A stretch of 64,000 nucleotides of DNA from Brachionus plicatilis (taxonomy: Eukaryota > Rotifera > Eurotatoria > Ploima > Brachionidae): contig QEOQ01000092.1 in the NCBI GenBank assembly GCA_010279815.1, positions 40,238-104,237 of the forward strand, in the 5' to 3' direction. Positions within the stretch are counted from its first letter, which is position 1; every line of letters begins with the position of its first letter. The position numbers and the translations under genes were made by a program. The notes under the pieces were generated by a model, which made no database searches, was not told the origin of the DNA, and worked only from the letters and a program-made list of their open reading frames with translations. Positions 35,701 to 46,310 of this stretch are shown here, piece after piece.

Positions 35701-38700
35701 CATGTCAAGACTTGGGTCTTAACATACCTTCCCCTTAATAATTAAGAGGCAATTAGACTCTTAAGCAATGATTGAACAACTATTTAACCATGAAATAAAA
35801 AAAAAGGTAACTAATGTATAAACATTTTAAAGGCTCTTCTGGATAATTATATCCTCCTTTACTTTAAGGTTCTTCTGAGTAAACTCTCCTTAATTTTTTT
35901 TTTATTTTTGACTGTGTGAGAACTGTTTGGGTTTTATCATGGAGCTTGATTTCGTTTCTCTTAAGATGCTTCTGCTGGATAAATCTTGTTGGAGTGTATG
36001 TTGGTCTGTTTTTATTTAACGACGGGTACTTGGTTTGTATTCCTTTAGACAATATGTAAGACCGGACGTTTTTCGTTGACCAAGCGTATTGCGACCATTT
36101 TCATAAAACGAAAACCATTAATGGCACTACTAATTTGATACCGATGTCCGCGGTCATTCCTTTCGTTTGTATGTGCTCATCCAGTGTTTTTTTGCCGGAG
36201 TTATACTCCGTTTTTGATTTCTGAGTATTTTGGGGTGTCTGTTTTGGTAACTCTTTTTTCACTTGGGTCTTAACTTGGGTCTTATAAAATAAGACATATG
36301 ATAGAAAAATACTCAAATATTTTTTCATAAAAATTGTGCATCACTTTAAAAGATAAAAAATCTTTAAAAAATTAAAATTTTAATTTTTTTTAAAACAGAA
36401 TAATTTTTTTACTTGTTTAAATAATTATATAAATTAAAAATTTTTGTTTTAAAATAATAAAAACTAAATATTCTATATTACAAATCCTTAGGATGCTGAA
36501 GAGATTTATAGGTGTATTGTTCACTCAGACCCTGCAATTTCTATGCAAATTTTCTGTTTTAAGTAATATTTTTAGATGCTTTGGATAGAAAAATTCCAAT
36601 TGTTCGATCTTCCTAGCAGTTTTTTACCAATATGAGCTAGGAATCATCACGGGAGTCAAACCTATCAGACACAGTCACATACGACAAATTACCATCCGGC
36701 AATTTTTAATTGAATAATTAAATAAAATATAATTAATTAAAAAGGTTTAAGTATAATAAAAATTTTATTGCTCAGTAAAAATAATTAAATCTGTATTAAA
36801 AATAGTTAAAATTTTTTTTTAATTATGAATAAAATCGAAATAATTTCCTTGCTATTAAAATATTGAATGTGATCGAATCCAAGATTTATATCCAGTTATC
36901 TTAGATTCATATTTAAATCGATACTTTTCTCCTAAGTTACCAATACAAAGTTTCACTTTGGTGGTTTTGAATTCAATAAAAGTATTATCTTGACTTTGAG
37001 ATCTTTGAGTTAAATTATATATAGTTAAAAACAAAACAAATTTGGTGACAATTTAATTTTTTTGGACAATTAAATTTTTTGGACAATTTATAAATGATAT
37101 TTTTTTAAAAGAGAGTGATTTAAAAGAAGTGTCTTTGTCGTATAAGTCTGCCAGAAAAATCGCGATTACCTTCCTTTGTACTGAATTTCACAGTACAAAA
37201 AAAATCTTGATTTGATTTAATTAGGCATTGTGAAATTTAATGCAAAACTTCCAATACAAAAATAAAAAAATTATATAACTTTTGTTCTAAATGTCAAAAA
37301 CTTGTTCTGAAAATGAAACAAAGTGAAACAACTGTTGTTTCACCTTCTGCTGAAGTCTGCAAAATCTGTGCAAATAAATTTCGCTTTATTTTTAATACTT
37401 TTAAAAAGGGTGCAATTTTGCAGAATTTGCACAGATTTTGCAGACTTCTGCAGAAGGTGAAACAACAGCTGTTTCACTTTGTTTCATTTTCAGAACAAGT
37501 TTTTGACATTTAGAACAAAAGTAATATAATTTTTTTAGTTTTGTATAGGAAGTTTTGTATGAAATTTCACAATGTCATTTAATTACCTTTTAAATTATAT
37601 TTAAACTTTTTTTATTTTTATCAAATTTTTTTTTTCATTTTTATTTCATTTTTATTTTATTTTTATTTTTTAACCTGAAGAGCTTTAGCTCGGCACAGAT
37701 AAAACAAATAAATAAATAAATATCTAGAATTTGAGTTTCAAGGAATAATAATCTAAAAAATTTTTTTAATTATATTTTTATTTTTTATTCAAAAAAAGAT
37801 AGTTAAAATAACTTGAATAAATATTTTTATTCTAGATTCTTGATGAGGATATTGGAAGTTTAAAAATGATCAGAATCGGTCACGACAATAGCGGTAGATC
37901 ACCTGAATGGTTTTTAGATGCAGTAAGATTTTGTTTTTTTTGCAGAAAAGATAATTTTTGTAACATTTTTTAACAAGGTTTTGGTTAGGGTTATGAGCAC
38001 AACCATTTCGGGTGATGAATCCAAACAAAACACAGAGCTTTATCAACACTTGGACAAAATTCGAAAAAAAATTCGCATCAAAGAACTAAGACCAGAAGAT
38101 TTGGAAAAATTGGATCAAAAAAAGCCAAGACGAGCCAAAAGTGCCGAACTCAATCGACACTCGAAGACATTGGGCACAAAAAGAAATAGGTCTATAAGTG
38201 CCAGCATAAAAAGACAAATCTATAAACATTCACAGAACCAAGAAGAAAAAAATGCTGAATTGAATGAATCAGCTTCGACTGTGTCCATTTTGAAGACGTC
38301 ACCATCACCTAGAACAAGACGAGACATGATGAAAAAACATGTTAAATTTGACAAAAATTTGAGTCAAAGTAAAAATGCTGAATCAGAAAAACCTGCCAAT
38401 GCCAAAATTGAGATGAGCATGAATTGGCTTATGAGCATTAATTATTCCAGAAATTCAAATATAAGCAACATACGCACTCTGGAAAGCTTTGACAAATCGA
38501 TCAAGGCAATTGATAATCGATTGATCAGCCTTTACGAGTCTAAAATTTCTAAATCTACTCAACCTATTGAAGAAATAACAGCCGAATTGAAAAGCTCTGA
38601 TAGTGTCAATGAAAATTTAATACATGTCTTTGAGTGTAATAAATGGTTGGATCGCAATAGAGAAGATCGCCAAACTGAAAAAATACTTAAACTTAGTAAT

Positions 38701-38715
38701 GTTCTTACTAATTAA
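32725..38715 (+). CDS. three-PLAT-domain protein, LOXHD1-like
   Basis: Six exons: 32725-32782, 32834-33282, 34534-35113, 35164-35333, 37836-37922, 37978-38715. All are GT-AG and in phase, giving 693 aa. PLAT (lipoxygenase-homology) beta-sandwiches bind membranes or proteins; tandem PLAT proteins such as LOXHD1 act in sensory cilia or hair cells. Domain 1 spans about 100-201 (YKFIIKTGSG ... GWYLDFVEIV ... WRFVCDQWL), domain 2 about 231-342 (FFIFKTSDKS ... TYKVDKWLEKND), domain 3 starts at 366 (YHISVMTGNLKNAGTDS ... IRIGHDNSG, WFLDA at 444-448). Its last strand pair, VFECNKWLDRNRED, appears only at about 665, after roughly 200 polar Lys/Ser/Glu-rich residues. No signal peptide or membrane segment, so cytosolic. 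There is no catalytic lipoxygenase domain. Intron 5 (2.5 kb) holds an LTR fragment and a foldback. GGCAG lies two bases before the ATG. Confidence 0.85.
35523..35724 (-). mobile_element. 3' LTR of a retrotransposon
   Basis: On the minus strand the 202-bp unit starts TGTTAAGACCCAAGTC and ends GACTTTTAACA, the TG...CA form of an LTR, with ACTATATAAAC (TATA-like) and TTTAATAAACT (polyadenylation-like) inside. The polypurine tract TAAGGGGAAGGTA lies immediately before it on that strand, as expected at a 3' LTR. A diverged copy is at 24975-25191. Confidence 0.65.
35725..36330 (-). pseudogene. decayed 3' internal part of the LTR element
   Basis: Minus-strand open pieces at 36101-36328 and 35864-36052 are Lys/Thr-rich. 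HIQTKGMTADIGIK recalls the HIxTxxMxADIxTK segment near the end of copia-type polyproteins (RNase H end), just before the 3' LTR. The frame is broken between the pieces. No integrase or RT core is present. Confidence 0.4.
37226..37574. repeat. 350-bp foldback (long near-perfect hairpin)
   Basis: The left arm (37226 to about 37375) starts CATTGTGAAATTT and includes GAAACAAAGTGAAACAAC, TTGTTTCACCTTCTGC and TGCAAAATCTGTGCAAAT. The right arm (about 37425 to 37574) repeats this in reverse complement down to AAATTTCACAATG with few mismatches. The loop is about 50 bp. It lies in the same transcribed direction as the PLAT gene intron, so the RNA could fold into long dsRNA. A partly similar piece (TGCAAAATACTCTGC) occurs at 63840. 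Confidence 0.75.
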
Positions 38716-38889
38716 TTGAGGAAAATAATTAATAAAATATTTTATTTAATTTTTTTAAATGTTTATTTTAATTATTTAAATAAAAATAGTAGGAACTAGA
38801 ATAGATATCCTACAAAAAGGTAAAAGCCTTGTTGATAGTCAAAAGCCGATTTTTTTATGACTTAACATTATAGTATAATTTTTTTTAAT

Positions 38890-39640
38890 TTTAAAGGTCA
38901 ATTAAATTTAATTTATTAGTTAATAAAAAGTATTTGTTGTCAAAAAATTAGTTAAATGTCATTTAATGCGTAGCACTAAGTCAAGTTAAAAAATTATCAA
39001 TTAATAAATAAATTTGATAAGTTTAAAAATTTAAGAAATCAATTATATATCAGATATTTAAAATAAAAAATTAATTAATATTTTATTTTTTTTATATTTT
39101 TGTTAATTTTTTTGACAGCTTTTTTAGTAACCTTCCTTTATGCTTCGGCTAGAAAGGAGTCCAAAAATTCTTCTTTAACTATATTACTGTTCTTTCTATG
39201 AACCAAAAGAATTTCCTTAAAAGATTCTAGTACATTATTAAAAAGAAATATAGAAAGTGGATTATTCCCAGTTTAATTTATAAATTCAAGCCAATTTTGG
39301 TTCCAAAATTGCTTTAAGATAAAATGTAACTCAGGTGTAAGCTTATTAAAGCCCATTTCTAAAGAAGAACATAGTTTCTTGAAAAGTCTTCTAACTTTCC
39401 TACGTTTCTTAATTAGAAATACAATTTTTTTCGCTAGACTTGATTTAAGAAATTTTTGAGATCGTAAAGAGATACTTTTTTTGACAGCCTATATGATTTT
39501 CATTAAGATTTGTTCATTTTGTCTATCAATATTTGTAAGAAAACTAATGTTTAGTTTTAAGGATCTTAGTAATTCTTGGTAAAACTACCAATTTTCTTTT
39601 TTGAAATCAAAATTAAAACCTGGTGACTTAACTATCATAA
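38890..39640 (-). mobile_element. LINE ORF2 linker remnant
   Basis: The minus strand from 39640 down to about 39110 reads, with several stops, SPGFNFDFKKENW, LLRSLKLNISFLTNID and KKIVFLIKKRRKVRRLFKK, then FNKLTPELHFILKQFW. That layout (NW-x(n)-L, TNID-x(n), basic KxRR) is typical of the linker between endonuclease and RT in non-LTR elements. A related piece is at 22130-22450. Inactive. Confidence 0.45.
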
Positions 39641-39959
39641 AGTTTTAATTCATCCAAGTGAGGACGATGAAAGGAAAAAAAAAAAAAAGAAGTTAGTTTT
39701 ATTTTGTACAGAAGAACAGAAAATATAGATTTTAAGTTGGAAAATTAATTGAAAAGTTAAAAATATTTTAAAAATATTCAAAGCAATTCTTAAACGATTT
39801 TTATTTATTTGACTTTTATTATAATTTATTTCATTAAAGTAATCCGCTTAAAGGGGATATAAAGAAAACTGATTTTTAAGAATAGAGAAAATTTTTATTG
39901 TAAAATAAAAAATAAAAGTTGTGAAAAAAGCTATGACAATAACTCATTGAAAAAAAATA

Positions 39960-40601
39960 TTAAAAACTAAAAATATAAAAAATAAAAATCTTAACAGCGT
40001 AATAATAATTAGCAAATATGCCAAAGTTTAAACCCCAATGTGTATGCCCTTGAAATGTTTTTGTAGAGATTCCTTTGACAATGTTCCAAAGTTTAATTGT
40101 TTTATCACCACTTCCAGAAATAAAAGTATTATTGTCTAAAACTGCTAGACATATAACCGAATATGTATGTCCTTGAAATGTTTTTGTAGAGATTCCTTTG
40201 ACAATGTTCCAAAGTTTAATTGTTTTATCACCACTTCCAGAAATAAAAGTATTATTGTCTAAAACTGCAAGACAATAAACCCAATCTGTATGCCCTTGAA
40301 ATGTTTTTGTAGAGATTCCTTTGACAATGTTCCAAAGTTTAATTGTTTTATCACCACTTCCAGAAATAAAAGTATTATTGTCTAAAACTGCTAGACATAT
40401 AACCGAATATGTATGTCCTTGAAATGTTTTTGTAGAGATTCCTTTGTCAATGTTCCAAAGTTTAATTGTTTCATCAGCACTTCCAGATATAAAAGTATTA
40501 TTGTCTAAAACTGCAAGACAATTAACCGAATTTGTATGCTCTTGAAAGGTCTTGATTAATATTCCATTGTTTCTTTCAATTTGGTTTTCCAAATTTTCCA
40601 T
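39960..40601 (-). pseudogene. WD40 gene, duplicate copy 1 (3'-truncated)
   Basis: Starts MENLENQIERNNGILIKTFQ at 40601, as in the intact copy at 47222. Four complete 41-residue WD repeats follow (GHTYSVICLAVLDNN..., GHTDWVYCLAVL...). In the fifth repeat the sequence jumps from GHTHWG to the very end of the gene in a shifted frame, so the expected final LWHIC is lost and reading runs on to 39960. Compared with copy 2, a deletion has therefore removed most of repeats 5-7. Four blades cannot close a propeller; this is probably non-functional. An upstream frame can be read through the poly-T acceptor but is broken in copy 2, so it is not taken as coding. Confidence 0.7.
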
Positions 40602-41942
40602 TCCTAAAAAAAAAAAAAAAAAAGGTCCTCGAAGAGCAGACCTTTGACGGTCGGAACTTTGATCTAAAATTACTTTTAAATTTTTCCCATTCTTCGCGGA
40701 CAATTTCTCGTAAGTTCTTGTTTTTCATTTTTCCGTTGTTTCTTTTATAATATTTTATTTATTTTATTTTAAGAAATTTTGGATTTCTTTAAATAGAAAA
40801 CTTTTTTGTTTATTCATTCCAATCATAAGATAATAACTTAGCGACAATCTTTTTAAGTATAAGATACATTTTCTATCTATCTTTTTAATTTGATAAATTT
40901 TGAATTAATACATTTGCAATTATTATTTTTAATATTATTTTAACTTTTTATATTCATTTTATCAAATTTTCGATTATTTTCTAATCTCTTATACTCACAA
41001 CTTAAAAATAAACGCCATTTTTAATGCTTCTTCGTTTTTTGAATAAAGCATTTGATTTTATTTTAGAAAACTTTAAAAATATATTTCATTACAATTTTTT
41101 ATTAAAATTATTTTTGTTTCATTTGTTTTTAATTATTTATTTAAAAATAAAATAAAAAAAAACAATTATACAAATAAATAAATAGATTTTAATTTATTTC
41201 TCAACATTTCGTCCAAACAGCCTTTTTCATATTTAAGACTGAAATAAAAACAAATTTGATAAATTTACCGTCTTTTTTCATTTTTTTTATTTTTGGTGTT
41301 AGTTACCATTGATATTTAGCATTAATCGATCTTTATTAGCTGAAATAATTTCAAGCTTGTTTAACATCTTTTTTTAATTTTCATTTATTGTTGAGCTTTA
41401 TTTTAAGGATTTAATTATCAGTGTTTTTTGGTTAATTTTGACAAGAGAAGGCAGAATAATGGTTTTTGTTTCAAATTTTTCTTCCAAATCTGACAATAGA
41501 TTTACATTATTTAGTTATAATCAAAAATTATTTAGACATCATTTATATTTTTTTTATAATTCAAGGTATTATATTAATTAATTTTTTTTAAATTTTAAAT
41601 TTACTTTTATCTTTAAAAAAAATTTTAGCGTTTGAAACGATTTTATTATAAATATTTTATTAAATATACTTAAATCAAAAATTCTTATCAAATAAAAACT
41701 GTTTTTTAAATCATAAAGTTTATTGGTAAAAAGTTATTTTAAAATTATCAAAACATTTTTTAAGGTAAATCTATTTTAGTGATAAAAAAGTTATTAAAAC
41801 GTAAAATAAATTTTTAGTCATTTTTTATTTTCTATTATGAAGAATGAAAAATAATGAGGATTATTTATTTAAATAAAGAAAAATAAATAATAATCCCAAT
41901 AATTTCTATGGGAAAAATAAAACTCACAATTTTAAATTCCTA

Positions 41943-42247
41943 ATGTGATTCTTCAGAAGAGTGCTTGAGTCATACCAAGTTGTTTTGTGGACTTCTGGAA
42001 GGAGTTGTGTACATGTCAGTAAAACGATGCACATGTCAATCGGACCACTATTGGTCGCCAACTTCTAATTCATGCGGTAAGTTAAAGATGGAATAAAATT
42101 TAAAAATGTTTCTTTATTTTTGTTTAGAAAAAAAAGCTAGTTATGGTGAAGTTTGCACTGTATGCGATAATACATTATTATTGAGTTGTAATGTGACAAA
42201 TTATTGTGCTTGTGATCCAACACATTTTTGGAATGGAACTTTTAGTG
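41943..42247 (+). pseudogene. duplicated fragment of the Cys-module gene
   Basis: These 305 bases match 51193-51497 without gaps and, by eye, with about six substitutions. They contain the end of one exon (to 42076), the 51-bp intron and the next 120-nt exon (42128-42247). The last module's final Cys codon TGT is AGT (Ser) here. Nothing before position 41943 is homologous to the gene: the left breakpoint fuses it to sequence matching 49765, so about 1.4 kb including the start and membrane anchor is missing. Confidence 0.85.
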
Positions 42248-42306
42248 GTAGGCATAATAGTTGGCAAATTGATATCTCATTTTAGTAAAATAAGATATTT
42301 TTAATA

Positions 42307-43231
42307 TGGTTTAAAATTTTGTGTTTGAGTTTCAAAAAAAATCCAATATTGAAATAACATTGAAAAAGTGCTATGTTTCAAATTATTTTTTTTAGTCTCA
42401 AACAAAAATATATTTTTAAGTTAATATTGCAAGCATCTTCATATCTGAAATTAAACTCTTAAGTGAAATAGAGTGAGTTTAATTTTTAATTGAAAATTTG
42501 AAATAAAATTGAAAATTCTTTTTTTAACTTTTGAATAATTTTTATAAACAAAAAAAAATAAAAAAATTCGCCGCATAAGGATCCTGAGCTCGTTGGTTCT
42601 TTACAAAAGAGACCTCGAGGTCGTCCACTCAAAGGTCGATTAGCTCAAATCACTCAACAGTTTTAAAAATTGAATTGAATAGCCATTTATTGAATAGAAT
42701 GCCTAATTCTCAGCACTGATAAAAAAATTAAAAATCAAGTTAAAAATTATTTTGTTTTTTTTTTAATTCGAATGAATTTTTGAAATAGAATTTGCTCTGA
42801 TCTAGTTGACCTGGTATTACCATATTAAATAAATTAAATAATAAAAAATTAAAGAAAATTAAAATTTATTTATCATCCTTCAAGTGTTTGACTTTGGGAA
42901 ACAAAGATTCATCTATTTCGAAAATTTTACCTACTCCGCCCAAATTTAAATTGACGTTCATTTATGATTTTAGCAAATACTCAATTTATAAAAAATGGAA
43001 AACAGAGTGTATATAGTTTTTTTAAACTAAAAATATTATCTTAAATATCATCATATCACAAATCCAAAATAAAAATTTAAAAAAAAACAAGTTTTTGTTT
43101 CATGTATGCAATATTAATTTAAAATTATTTTTTTATTTTAGACTGAAAAAAATAATTTGAAACATCGCACTTTTACAATGTTATTTCAACATTGGATATA
43201 TTTTGTAATTCAAACACAAAAAATTAAACCA
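42307..43231. mobile_element. 925-bp TIR element with AT-hook coding remnant
   Basis: The ends are inverted repeats of about 110 bp beginning TGGTTTAAAATTTTGTGTTT and ending with its imperfect complement ...AAATTAAACCA; both arms contain ATGTTTCAAATTATTTTTTT. Inside, 42571-42666 is an unusually GC-rich plus-strand frame with an AT-hook core (KRPRGRPLKGR) and the end LAQITQQF, then TAA; it looks like the C-terminus of the lost transposase. A partial copy of the right arm is at 59220-59270 and of an inner segment (GTTGACCTGGTATTACC) at 59100. Confidence 0.6.
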
Positions 43232-43734
43232 AAAGCATCTCCAAGTATTCTTAATATTTTCCAAAATTTTTTGATTATGTTTAATCATTTACTAGTTTTA
43301 AAAAATAGTTTTATTTTATAGCTGATAAAAATCATTATTTTAATCTGCCTTTAGAGGATATTGAAAAATTAATTAAATTAAAATTAATAAACAGACACGA
43401 GAATACTGAATCGATTTGAACCGGTCAAAACTGCGATTGGTTCGATTCTTTAAACTAATCAATACTAAAATTCTAAAAATTTGACTTATTGATTAAATTA
43501 ATTGGATACAGAAAAGATTAATTTTTAATTAGCCATTTATATAATTGTTATTGGCTTAGAGGAAAAGATAAATAAATTTTATTATAAAAAATTATGCATT
43601 CTAAAATACTTAAGTTCTACGATTTTTATACTTATGTTTCAAAAATTTTTTAAATTATAGTGTTGGCATGCAAGATGACACTGTATCGACCACTTAATTT
43701 TTAGAAACCGAGACTGTGTTCGCATTGACCGGTC

Positions 43735-45020
43735 CGCTAGCTTGACGGTCAAAATTTTGGACAGTAATAAAATTCGGGAATATAATTTCAGTGCAATCAA
43801 TTTCTGATTAGCACAATGAAAAAAACTTTCAACACAATTCGATTTATTCTCAGCACAAAAAATTATAATAAAAAAAAAACATTTAACTCAAAAAAATTGT
43901 GTTTGAAAATAATCCTTAAAGGAAATTTTTTTACAATTTTTTTTCAATTTTTTTAAAAAATATTTATAATAAAATTAATATTTTTTAAAATTTAAAATTT
44001 TATTTAATGATATTTATAATTGGAAGTTTGGTAAATATGGCAAATTGAAGTTTAAGATCATGATCAAAAGATCAAGATATAAATTGAAATATTTTTTTTA
44101 AGAATGGAGAAAAAATAAATTTTTCCCAAAGCAATTACTTGACATGTCATGTCAAGTTTATTTTCATATTTAAAATTTTAAAATGTTCCTTTTTATTGAA
44201 ATTGAATAGGTTTCAATATTTTAGTTGATTTAAATGAAAATTTAGTTTTAAAGACAAAAAAATTCACTGTTTTAAAATTTAAAATTTATTTAAGTGCGAA
44301 AATAAAATTATTTCAGTTTGAATGAATGGATATAAAAGCTATAAATTTGAATTTTTGAATTAACTTAATCTGAATTATTTAAATTATTGATTGTTTTTGT
44401 TAAATAAATAAGAGATCAATCATTTTGATGTTTATTTGATAATGAACTATAATTAGACAAAACATGTCTATTAATGTTTAGTATTTATTTCTTAAAAATT
44501 ATCAAAATCATTAAATTAATTAAGTTTTGAAATTTTAAATGATCGTTTTGATCTTAAAATTTGATCTTAAACTTCAATTTGCCGTTAATATAGTAAATTT
44601 CGAAGCGTAAAGAAAAAAATTAAAAAAAATTTACTCTCTAGATAACCATTTTTCCTCATTTTCTGCTCTGCCTATTTTAGGTTTATTGACAAATTGGTTC
44701 TTTTTTTAAACAGTTCTTTTAATGCCAGTAAATGTGCACAATATCCTAATTTAGTGAAAAACTTGCAAGAACATTTCTTACTGCTTGGGTCAACTTTATA
44801 ACAGCTCTTGAAAAAAAATTTTTAAATTTTCCCAACAAGCCATCTATTTTTGTGCTAAAAGTATTTGTGTCAAATTTAAATTTTTGTGTTTGGAAGAAAT
44901 CATTTTGTGCTGAGCGTTTTGTAGTTGTGTTGAATGGTTATTTTTTTGTGTTGAAAAGGGAGGCCTATAAAATTCGGTTAGGCAAAAAAGGGCAGTAAAA
45001 TTACGGTCAACTTTTTTGCG
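43735..45020. mobile_element. diverged inverted-repeat element hosting a MITE
   Basis: The left arm (GACGGTCAAAATTTTGGACAG, AAAATTCGGGAATATAA, many CACAA/CAGCACAAA motifs to about 43910) is loosely mirrored on the right (TTTTGTGCTGAGCG, TTTTGTGTTGAAAAGG, AAAATTCGGTTAGG to about 45020). The 72-codon minus-strand frame at 44844 is this low-complexity arm, not a gene. The element at 44039 is nested inside. Confidence 0.4.
44039..44583. mobile_element. complete 545-bp MITE
   Basis: Starts GGCAAATTGAAGTTTAAGAT and ends ATCTTAAACTTCAATTTGCC, perfect inverted termini. GTAAATAT precedes and GTTAATAT follows, an 8-bp duplication with one mismatch. Inside lies the palindrome CTTGACATGTCATGTCAAG and repeated GATCAAAAGATC words. 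Best full copy of the family seen at 10200, 14760 and, as a variant, 17003. Confidence 0.75.
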
Positions 45021-45069
45021 GATAGTCCCTAATATTTGATGATTTTTCAAAGGATTTTCCAAACAAACT

Positions 45070-46060
45070 TTTTATTCTTTTTAATTATTTAAATAAAATT
45101 GATTTAGATTTTAAAAATTTATTTTAGGATCCCTAAATACCTTTTGAGGAGAATCTATAAGAATTTCCGCGAAAAAACGGCTTAAAATGGCAAAAATCAG
45201 CAAATTTTTTGTCGGATTAATGACTGTTCGCCAAAAAAGTTGACGATAAAAAAATACTGTCAAAAAATTTTTTTGGTCGAACAATAATCAAACAAGGTAA
45301 AATAAATGTCTTAAAAAACTGAATTTTACTGAAGTAGTTGGATAAAAAAATATACTAATAATAAGCATATATTTATTTCAACTAATGAAATAATCAGAGC
45401 TGCTGGTCAAAAGTCAAACTACACAGTCAGAATCGTTTAAAGTTGACTTATACGATACTTTTTTGGATGAAATTTGTTTTCTCGTTCATCACATTCTTCA
45501 GTTATTTAAAAAGTTCAATTTTTCCTCTACACTTAAAAATAAACATAAACTTATCAAAATACTGTTGATTGATTTTAAGTCCAAAATTAGAGCAAATGAA
45601 TTTGAAAATATCTGATAAAACCCAGAAAAAAAGAAATAATAAAAAAAAATTGATTAGTTTTAATTATTTTTGATAATATAAATATTATAGAGATAAAGAA
45701 TAAAGAAACTTGTTAGTGTCTCAGAATGCTAGATGATAATTCCTTGACTTAAATTTTCTTTGGATTCATAATATTTAATTTTTAAATCTGCAACGAGATT
45801 CAGCTACAAAAAGCATGGCTTTAATCGCAATATAAAGCCATGCTTCTTTATCTTTTTTAATTCAAAAAATAAATGGAGCTGACTTAAGTATAGTTCTTTA
45901 AATATTCTTAAATTTTGAAATAAATAAATTATTTAAATAACAGTTAATAAAGTCTTAAACTTGGAATAAATGTAATATTTTTGAATAATTTAAATCAAAT
46001 GCGTAGAAAAATTATTAATTGTGATTGGAAAAATTAAAAAAATTTTATTTGAAAAGTTAA
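45070..46060. other. AT-rich stretch with small hairpin
   Basis: No gene was seen. At 45811-45845 AAGCATGGCTTTA pairs with TAAAGCCATGCTT around a 9-nt loop. At 45407 GGTCAAAAGTCAAACT belongs to the AGTCAAAAGTC repeat family. Confidence 0.4.
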
Positions 46061-46310
46061 AAATATTTAAAAGATATTCGTAAAAATTTTTAAAAAGATT
46101 TTTATTAATTTGATTTTAATATTAAATTTATTACTTTAAAGTAATCCTCTTAAAGGAGATATGAAAAGAACTGATTTTAAAGAATAGAGATAATTTTCAT
46201 TGTAAAATAAATAAAGAAAGCTGTAAAAAAAGCTATAACAATAACTCATTGAAAAAAAATATTAAAAACTAAAAATATAAAAAATAAAAATCTTAACTGC
46301 GATATAATAA

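Noticed and set aside
36560..36700. GC-richer patch tested as a tRNA
   Set aside because: No acceptor stem, no GGTTCGA-type T arm and no anticodon arm could be arranged. No convincing tRNA or rRNA gene was found anywhere in the window.
44844..45062. 72-codon minus-strand frame
   Set aside because: Made of CACAA-type repeats of an inverted-repeat element arm.
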